From a virus: a DNA stretch of 64,000 nucleotides. The position numbers and the translations under genes are program-made. The notes below the pieces were generated by a model, which was not told the origin of the DNA, searched no databases, and saw only the letters and a program-made list of their open reading frames with translations. The stretch is from IMG/VR virus record IMGVR_UViG_3300025872_000036, positions 124,001 to 188,000 of that record; one strand, written 5' to 3'. Below are positions 58,451-64,000 of this stretch, piece after piece. Each line of letters begins with the position of its first letter. Position 1 is the first letter of the stretch.

Positions 58451-59025
58451 GTAACATAAAAATTGAATATATGCAACAGTATGGCTCTGGTAAGATATTT
58501 GTAGAGACTGGAACATATCTTGGAGATACCGTTGAACTTGCATTGAATGCAGGATTTGAGTATGTACATACTATTGAAGTGGATCAAGGTATGTATGATA
58601 AGTGTCACGCACGATTCAAGGATAATTCTAAGGTCAAGTTGTGGCTTGGTGATTCGGTAGATATCATTCCACAGATTGTTGATGAATTGATAGAACCAGC
58701 AACATTTTGGCTTGATGCTCATGCAAGTGGTCCACTTCAAGGTGGTCGTTATGCACCATGTCCACTTGTGCTGGAACTTGAAGCAATCTATGGAAAGAAG
58801 AAGTTGCGTTTTACTGAACGTGGCTCTGAAATGTTTCGCGAAAAGTCTTCAATAGATACACACACGATCATGATTGATGATCGGCGTCTATTGGGTTCTG
58901 CTGAATGGGGATATGTGCAAGAGAAGCAGATCATGGATCTTCTATTTGCAATCAATCCAAACTATAAGATTCATTATCTTGATGGTCATCAAGCCAATGA
59001 TATCATTTGTGCTACGGTGAGATAA
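58447..59025 (+). CDS. methyltransferase-fold protein of the glycan cluster
   Basis: A 192-residue protein in an ATGA overlap with the GT2 gene. GSGKIFVETGTYLGDTVELA, FEYVHTIEVDQGMYDKCHAR and VKLWLGDSVDIIPQIV follow the SAM-dependent Rossmann order (motif I E-G.Y.GdT, acidic Glu at the end of strand 2, GDS). FWLDAHASGPLQGGRYAPCP and HTIMIDDRRL are found in phage and bacterial proteins of this kind. The substrate is probably a sugar or glycan; not determined. Confidence 0.7.
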   Translation: MSNIKIEYMQQYGSGKIFVETGTYLGDTVELALNAGFEYVHTIEVDQGMYDKCHARFKDNSKVKLWLGDSVDIIPQIVDELIEPATFWLDAHASGPLQGGRYAPCPLVLELEAIYGKKKLRFTERGSEMFREKSSIDTHTIMIDDRRLLGSAEWGYVQEKQIMDLLFAINPNYKIHYLDGHQANDIICATVR

Positions 59026-59026
59026 C

Positions 59027-59890
59027 ATGAAAGATCTTATTTTAGGATGCATCACAAATTACACTTTTGACAAGATTGCAAACTGGGTCAATTCAATTGA
59101 ACGTTCGGGCTTTACTGGACACAAAGTTGTCATTGCATATAATGTTGGATTTGACATTGTAGATGAACTAACAAAAAGAAACTTTACTGTAGTCACTTTC
59201 AATCGTGATGACGCGAATAGACGATTTACATATCGTGAAAATTTCAATATTGTCGTTGATCGTTTCTATCATTCTTGGAAAGTATTGAGTGATATTGAAA
59301 ACGAGGTGCGATATGTGATAGCCACGGATGTTAGAGATGTTGTTTTTCAAACAAATCCTACAGAATGGTTAGATAGTCTTTTGCCCTCAGAATTTAATAC
59401 GTTAATTGCATCAACCGAAGGGATTAGATATAAGAATGAAGTTTGGGGAAACAACAATATGAAGTTGAGTTTTCCTTTCGTTCATGAATACATGATGAAT
59501 AGGGGCATTTATAATGCGGGTGTCATGGCAGGAAAAGTGTCTGTAATCAAGGATTTGTTCTTGAATATATTCATGATCTGTGCTAATATGCCTCATACTA
59601 TTCCTGGTGGAGGTGGACCAGATCAAGCTGCATATAACGTATTGCTAACAATGAATCAGTATGAAAATATCACACGATTTACTATTGCCAAAGATGCATG
59701 GGCAGCACAACTTGGAACAGTTGCTGATCCAAACAAGATAAATCAGTACAGACCATACTTGACAGACTTTGAGCCAGTCATTCAAAACGGCGAAGTCTTC
59801 AATAACGAAGGTCGTAAGTACTGCATTGTTCATCAATACGATAGAGTGCCGAATCTTCTTCCACTAATTAATTCAAAATATGGAACATGA
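59027..59890 (+). CDS. putative glycosyltransferase
   Basis: A 287-residue protein. The N-terminal ILGCITNYTFDKIANWVNSI and SGFTGHKVVIAYNVGFDIVD, then DIENEVRYVIATDVRDVVFQ with a DVRD metal site, and later GVMAGKVSVIKDLFLNIF and IPGGGGPDQAAYNVLL, which resembles the end of GT-A enzymes that handle nucleotide sugars (..D(Q)a..n.l). This pattern is seen in phage and bacterial glycan clusters. Donor and acceptor are unknown. It follows the methyltransferase by one base. Confidence 0.7.
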   Translation: MKDLILGCITNYTFDKIANWVNSIERSGFTGHKVVIAYNVGFDIVDELTKRNFTVVTFNRDDANRRFTYRENFNIVVDRFYHSWKVLSDIENEVRYVIATDVRDVVFQTNPTEWLDSLLPSEFNTLIASTEGIRYKNEVWGNNNMKLSFPFVHEYMMNRGIYNAGVMAGKVSVIKDLFLNIFMICANMPHTIPGGGGPDQAAYNVLLTMNQYENITRFTIAKDAWAAQLGTVADPNKINQYRPYLTDFEPVIQNGEVFNNEGRKYCIVHQYDRVPNLLPLINSKYGT

Positions 59891-59891
59891 C

Positions 59892-60527
59892 ATGTCAGAT
59901 GTAATTAGAATCAATACTGCAACAAACGCTTTTCAAAAAGTTGAAAGACCATTAACGATTGCCGAATATAAAGAGCAAGGAAAATGGCCATTTGATTTTA
60001 TTTCTGGAAAAGGTCTTGTTAGTGTAATCAACAATCTATCTGTAAGTCTAGATAGAAATGTTGTTGGACTAGAAATTGGTATTTGTAAAGGTGAAAACAT
60101 TGTTCACTTCTTTGAACAGACAAATAGAATCGACAAGATTCATTGTATTGATCCATATCTACCATACATGGATTGGGTTGGACCAGTAACGCAAGAGGAT
60201 ATGGATCTATGGTATGATATCACGATGAAGAATTTTGCTCCGTACATGGACAAGATCGTGATGTACAAGGACACATCAGACAATTGCGTAAGCAAGTTTA
60301 AAGATGGACAATTTGACTACATCTTCATAGATGGCGATCATTCATATGAAGGTGTTATTAAAGACTTATATAATTATTATGACAAGTTAAGAGTTGGTGG
60401 TATTTTTTCTGGTCATGATATTAATCTTCCAGACGTTCAAAGAGCATTGAAAGAGTTTAGATCAATAAAGGGTATTGAAAAAGAAATGAAGTTTACTGAT
60501 GTAAACGTTTGGTACTGGGTAAAGTAA
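59892..60527 (+). CDS. class I SAM methyltransferase of the glycan cluster
   Basis: A 211-residue protein. I use the second ATG, after the preceding stop; an upstream ATG at 59880 adds four residues. NVVGLEIGICKGENIVHFFE (motif I), KIHCIDPYLPY (acidic end of strand 2), DYIFIDGDHSYEGVIKDLYN (the family-24 methyltransferase signature iDgdHsYe.v..Dl) and KLRVGGIFSGHDINLPDVQR match methyltransferase type 24. It probably methylates a sugar or sugar nucleotide. The stop overlaps the next ATG. Confidence 0.8.
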   Translation: MSDVIRINTATNAFQKVERPLTIAEYKEQGKWPFDFISGKGLVSVINNLSVSLDRNVVGLEIGICKGENIVHFFEQTNRIDKIHCIDPYLPYMDWVGPVTQEDMDLWYDITMKNFAPYMDKIVMYKDTSDNCVSKFKDGQFDYIFIDGDHSYEGVIKDLYNYYDKLRVGGIFSGHDINLPDVQRALKEFRSIKGIEKEMKFTDVNVWYWVK

Positions 60528-61396
60528 TGCAAAAGAAACCATTGAAACTTGGATTTGTTGACGTATGCACATCCGAGTTTTATGAGACGATTCTATCTCA
60601 AAGATATGACTTGACGATAGATAATGAAAATCCAGATTTTCTTTTCTTTGGTGATGAAAACTTTGGAACAAAAAATCTCCAATACTCAAAAGATAAGTGC
60701 ATAAAGATTTTTCATACTGGCGAAAATCGTAGACCAGAAAATTATGATTGTCATTATGCCACGACTTTTGATCATAATCCTAATCCATGGCATTATAGAT
60801 TACCTGGTTATGCTTTGGTTCCATTCTTCTATAAGAAATTTGAGTTTACACATATTTTTAATGCACACAACATCAAGCATCTAAAAACAAAGTTTTGTGT
60901 GTTTATACATCGCAATCCAAACAACAATGTGCGAAATGCTGTATTTCATGAACTATGCAAGTATAAGAAAGTTGATAGTGCCGGACCATTATTTAATAAT
61001 ATTGGACATGTAATTAGTCCAGACTATGATGCAAAACTTGATTTTATCAAGAACTACAAGTTTGTTCTTTCATTTGAGAATAGTCCACATCCAGGATATG
61101 TGACTGAAAAGATAATGGATGGATTCTATGTCAATTCGGTTCCAATCTACTGGGGTTCATCTACGATAGATCTAGACTTCAATGAAGCATCTTTCATCAA
61201 TGCGGGAAATTTTGATTCAATGGAATCATTCATCAATTATGTAATCAAGATTGATAACGATGATACACTATACAACAACATGATTTCACAACCAAAACTA
61301 AAGCATGGTCTTCCCCCTTCGTGCATGATTTATGATAATTTCTTGAATTGGTTTGATGCTATTGTATACAATAAATTATATCCGAGAGTGAAATGA
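60527..61396 (+). CDS. GT10 family alpha-fucosyltransferase-like enzyme
   Basis: A 289-residue protein whose ATG overlaps the previous stop. The donor-binding motif of GT10 is clear: YKFVLSFENSPHPGYVTEKI then DGFYVNSVPIYWGSSTI (family: fkF.l.fENs....YvTEKi...l..g.vPvy.G.). IFHTGENRRPENYDCHYATT is the usual acceptor-side start. GT10 enzymes add fucose or a related deoxyhexose alpha-1,3/1,4. In a phage this could decorate an O-antigen-like or virion glycan. Confidence 0.9.
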   Translation: MQKKPLKLGFVDVCTSEFYETILSQRYDLTIDNENPDFLFFGDENFGTKNLQYSKDKCIKIFHTGENRRPENYDCHYATTFDHNPNPWHYRLPGYALVPFFYKKFEFTHIFNAHNIKHLKTKFCVFIHRNPNNNVRNAVFHELCKYKKVDSAGPLFNNIGHVISPDYDAKLDFIKNYKFVLSFENSPHPGYVTEKIMDGFYVNSVPIYWGSSTIDLDFNEASFINAGNFDSMESFINYVIKIDNDDTLYNNMISQPKLKHGLPPSCMIYDNFLNWFDAIVYNKLYPRVK

Positions 61397-62370
61397 AAAA
61401 GCACAAGAAGATCATTGTATGGGGTGCAAAATATGAAACGGGACACACTCATGCATTTACACATGCAGCTTTTGTCAAAGGCGCACAATACCTAAATGAA
61501 GAAGTCTATTGGCTTGACGATACAGACAATGTTGATCCTTCATTCTTTGACGATTCGCTAATCGTATCAGAACATTGGATAGCAACAACACACCCAAGAA
61601 GTCATCGTCTACCACTAAGAAAGTCATCAACATATGTGATGAATTACTTGGGCAACAAGAAAGGCACCGACAATCCGGGCGCTTCATATTATCTTGGTAG
61701 AGTTGGAAGAATCATAGATTTTAGATTTGCAAACAATTGGTCTGACAAATATTGGGAATACAAATACGAACCTGAAAAGTATATCCCAATAAATGATGGT
61801 GTTTCTCATCTAGAAAGAGGATCTGAATACGATAATTTCTATAGCATGTGGGCTACAGATCTCATGCCAAACGAGATCAATTTTGATGATTGCTTGACAC
61901 CATGGAAAGAACCAAAGCACGTTTTCTTTTCTGGTACAATTCGTGAAGACAATCGTGATCAATTTGAGCCATTTATTCGTGCATGTTCAGAAAATAAAAT
62001 GAATTTTTACTTCAATGATGTGTGGCGTCAAGTTCTAACGATTGAATCCGTTAAGAGAGCATCACTTGATGCGTTTCTTGCTCTTGAACTTCGTCCAAAG
62101 TTTCATGTTGATATTGGATACAAGTCATGTCGCGCATTCAAGGTCATTAGTTATGGGCAACTTGGCATGACAAACTCTCGCGCTGTTTATGATTTCTTTG
62201 ATCAGGAAATTGCATTTCATGAAGATCCGTATCAGCTATTCCATGTAGCATCAGAGATGCGAAACAATCCAAAGACAAAAGATCTTGTTCTCAATCAAAT
62301 GAAGAAGGTAAAAGAGAAGCATACATATGCTAGTAGGATGAAGGATATTATTACTGCTTGTGAAATGTGA
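61393..62370 (+). CDS. putative glycosyltransferase of the glycan cluster
   Basis: A 325-residue protein overlapping the fucosyltransferase by four bases. KKIIVWGAKYETGHTHAFTH opens it and a second half with HVFFSGTIREDNRDQFEPFI and YKSCRAFKVISYGQLGMTNS, FDQEIAFHEDPYQLFHVASE looks like a GT-B C-terminal domain (a ..ka..........G.p.......h.dp.el). I place it among GT-B glycosyltransferases from that pattern only. Donor and acceptor unknown. Confidence 0.55.
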   Translation: MKKHKKIIVWGAKYETGHTHAFTHAAFVKGAQYLNEEVYWLDDTDNVDPSFFDDSLIVSEHWIATTHPRSHRLPLRKSSTYVMNYLGNKKGTDNPGASYYLGRVGRIIDFRFANNWSDKYWEYKYEPEKYIPINDGVSHLERGSEYDNFYSMWATDLMPNEINFDDCLTPWKEPKHVFFSGTIREDNRDQFEPFIRACSENKMNFYFNDVWRQVLTIESVKRASLDAFLALELRPKFHVDIGYKSCRAFKVISYGQLGMTNSRAVYDFFDQEIAFHEDPYQLFHVASEMRNNPKTKDLVLNQMKKVKEKHTYASRMKDIITACEM

Positions 62371-62378
62371 GGTTTATT

Positions 62379-63320
62379 ATGGGCACCATTCTGGTTACTG
62401 GCGGCGCTGGTTATATTGGTAGTATTTTCGTAGAACAATTATTGAAAATAGGCGGTCATAGAGTTTGTGTTCTTGACAATCTATATTACAATAATCAATC
62501 ATCTCTAAATCACTTGATGCATGATCCATATTTGGAAGTCAGACGCGGAGATGTTCGCAAGCCAAGTGACATAGATCCACTGCTCAAGAAAGCAGACATT
62601 ATCGTCCCACTTGCCGCTCTCGTTGGCGCACCAATATGCAATAGAGATCCAGTTGCAGCATCTTCCACAAATAAAGACGCAATATTTGAAATGCTGGACA
62701 AGATTAGTCCAGAACAAACTATCATCATGCCTACGACAAATAGTGCATATGGTTCTGGTGACAAGGATAATTTTTGTACGGAAGAGTCGCCTCTGAATCC
62801 AATCTCACTTTATGCCAGAGACAAGGTTGAAGTAGAAAAGAGGTTGATGCAGCATAAGAATGCAATTAGCCTAAGGCTTGCTACCGTGTTTGGCATGTCG
62901 CCTCGTATGCGTCTTGATTTGCTTGTAAATGATTTCACATATCGTGCTGTGCATGATGGATTTGTCGTTCTATTTGAAAGTCACTTCAAGAGAAACTATA
63001 TTCATGTTCGCGATGTATCAAATGCATTTATTCATTGCATGAATAACTTTGAAAAGATGAATGGTCAAATCTACAATGTCGGTCTTTCAAATGCAAATAT
63101 ATCCAAACTTGAATTGTGCAAGATGATCAAGAGTCTTGTTCCAAAGTTTACTTTCATGGAAGCACCATATGGACAAGATCCAGATCAACGCAACTACATA
63201 GTATCAAACGCTAAGATTGAAGCAACTGGATTCAAGCCAGAATACTATCTACAGGATGGTCTTGTTGAATTGATCAAGGGCTATGAACTTATTCGTAATA
63301 CTCGTCATGGAAATGTGTGA
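62379..63320 (+). CDS. NAD-dependent sugar epimerase/dehydratase
   Basis: A 313-residue short-chain enzyme; GAGG lies six bases before this ATG. The NAD-binding start is TILVTGGAGYIGSIFVEQLL (GxxGxxG), the catalytic set is SLYARDKVEVEK (YxxxK) with TTNSAYGSG upstream, and RNYIHVRDVSNAFIHCMNNF is the family's D-V motif. Such enzymes convert nucleotide sugars, for example UDP-glucose or heptose derivatives. The stop overlaps the kinase ATG, so the two probably act in one nucleotide-sugar pathway. Confidence 0.9.
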   Translation: MGTILVTGGAGYIGSIFVEQLLKIGGHRVCVLDNLYYNNQSSLNHLMHDPYLEVRRGDVRKPSDIDPLLKKADIIVPLAALVGAPICNRDPVAASSTNKDAIFEMLDKISPEQTIIMPTTNSAYGSGDKDNFCTEESPLNPISLYARDKVEVEKRLMQHKNAISLRLATVFGMSPRMRLDLLVNDFTYRAVHDGFVVLFESHFKRNYIHVRDVSNAFIHCMNNFEKMNGQIYNVGLSNANISKLELCKMIKSLVPKFTFMEAPYGQDPDQRNYIVSNAKIEATGFKPEYYLQDGLVELIKGYELIRNTRHGNV

Positions 63321-64000
63321 TGATCATAATAAGAACTCCGTATAGAATTTCATTCTTTGGTGGCGGCACGGATTATCCTGCTTGGTATAGGGAGCATGGT
63401 GGCTGTGTCTTGTCCACCTCCATAAACAAGTGCAGTTTTCTTGTTCTTAGAAAGTTGCCGGAAATATTCGACTATAGATACAAGATTCGTTACTTTGCTG
63501 ATGAAACAACAAAGTGCGTGGACGACATCCAGATACCAGTCATTCGCGAGGCAATCAAATACATGAATTTTGAAGACGGATTGGACATCACACATCATGG
63601 TGATCTTCCAAATCGCACAGGCATCGGATCAAGTTCAAGTTTTACTGTATCACTAATTCACGGATTGGCTACTCTCAAGAATGAACAAATTACCAAGAGA
63701 GATCTTGCTCGCAAGTCGATCTATCTGGAGCAAAATGTTCTTCGTGAAGCTGTTGGATCGCAAGATCAAGTTGCCGCTGCATTTGGCGGTTTCAATAGAA
63801 TTGAATTTGGCGGATATACGGATTTTACTTGCTACTCGTTGCATCTCAAGAAGGATATTCTACAGGAACTTGAGTCGTGGGTTCAATTATTCTTTACAGA
63901 GAAACTTCGCAATTCATTTGATATCGCCGAGAAGAAGATAACAAATATTAGTTCAAAAAAAGTTGATCTAAACATCATGAAGGACTTGACACATGAAGCA
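63320..64000 (+). CDS. hddA: GHMP-family sugar kinase (heptose-7-phosphate kinase-like), 3' truncated by window end
   Basis: The frame is open from the ATG overlapping the epimerase stop to the last base, giving 227 residues without a stop. It begins MIIIRTPYRISFFGGGTDYP, and the GHMP phosphate-binding loop is NRTGIGSSSSFTVSLIHGLA. The FFGGGTDYPAWY opening and the later EAVGSQDQVAAAFGGFN are typical of D-glycero-D-manno-heptose 7-phosphate kinase (HddA) and related kinases. It would provide an activated heptose (or similar) for the glycan cluster. The C-terminal third lies beyond the window. Confidence 0.88.
   Translation, partial: MIIIRTPYRISFFGGGTDYPAWYREHGGCVLSTSINKCSFLVLRKLPEIFDYRYKIRYFADETTKCVDDIQIPVIREAIKYMNFEDGLDITHHGDLPNRTGIGSSSSFTVSLIHGLATLKNEQITKRDLARKSIYLEQNVLREAVGSQDQVAAAFGGFNRIEFGGYTDFTCYSLHLKKDILQELESWVQLFFTEKLRNSFDIAEKKITNISSKKVDLNIMKDLTHEA

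Noticed and set aside
1-64000. tRNA genes, CRISPR arrays, insertion sequences, integrase or attachment sites
   Set aside because: Gaps between genes are at most about 115 bases and none shows a tRNA cloverleaf, spaced direct repeats or transposase motifs. Direct repeats seen are all coding repeats within fibre genes.

Overview
The window is one side of the genome of a lytic, contractile-tailed phage of the T4 superfamily. The neck, terminase, tail and capsid genes run in the T4-like order 13-14-15-16-17-18-19-20-21-22-23. They are followed by uvsY, uvsW, the late sigma factor gp55, gp47/gp46, the clamp gp45, clamp loader gp44/gp62 and regA. Accessory genes (Hsp20, SpeD, peptide deformylase, CobS/CobT-like pair, 2OG-Fe oxygenase, many glycosyltransferases) match aquatic T4-like phages of the cyanophage/pelagiphage type more than enteric T4. 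No photosynthesis genes are present and the host cannot be named from this window. Almost every gene is on the + strand with short or overlapping junctions; only one gene (2OG oxygenase, 3700-4317) is on the - strand. No stretch over 300 bases lacks a gene; the longest gaps are about 100-115 bases (46208-46310, 49832-49946, 50217-50326) and are described as promoters, hairpins or terminators.

Layout. 1-21512: a host-recognition region of about 21 kb with the end of a virion structural gene, at least seven fibre-like proteins built from shared modules, two glycine-rich putative adhesins, LamG/SPRY-like lectin proteins, small structural proteins and several fibre-assembly chaperone candidates, plus the oxygenase and a PP-loop ATPase. 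21521-36431: DNA packaging, tail, prohead and capsid genes, with T4-type late promoters (TATAAATA, or CTAAATA variants) before many transcription units. 36473-43485: recombination and late-transcription genes. 43523-46207: three overlapping genes (cytosine-C5 methyltransferase, asparagine-synthetase-like amidase, CmoA-like carboxy-SAM synthase) behind one sigma70-type promoter. 46311-50216: a G+C-richer block with a metallopeptidase/VWA protein, a MoxR/CobS-like AAA+ ATPase and a small basic winged-helix protein, each with its own sigma70-type promoter. 50327-56053: replication and nucleotide genes, with a candidate nuclease inserted between gp44 and gp62. 56111-57725: Hsp20, two tandem SpeD-family genes and an unknown. 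57725-64000: a glycan cluster of glycosyltransferases, methyltransferases, a GT10 fucosyltransferase, a sugar epimerase and a GHMP sugar kinase that runs off the end.

Regulation reads as two regimes: consensus -35/-10 promoters with 17-18 base spacers for the early/replication half (36418, 43470, 46276, 48566, 49838, 51730, 56025, 57348) and TATAAATA-like late promoters for the virion half, matching the gp55 gene found here.

The most exciting candidate is the 43.5-46.2 kb cassette. The methyltransferase has Arg (residue 381) where C5-methyltransferases have the conserved Asn of motif X (IGN), the position at which a Lys substitution in the engineered enzyme M.MpeI was reported to allow use of carboxy-SAM. 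A CmoA-like enzyme, which would make carboxy-SAM, is encoded two genes downstream, and an AsnB-like amidating enzyme lies between. I infer a natural pathway to 5-carboxymethylcytosine, possibly amidated, in phage DNA.
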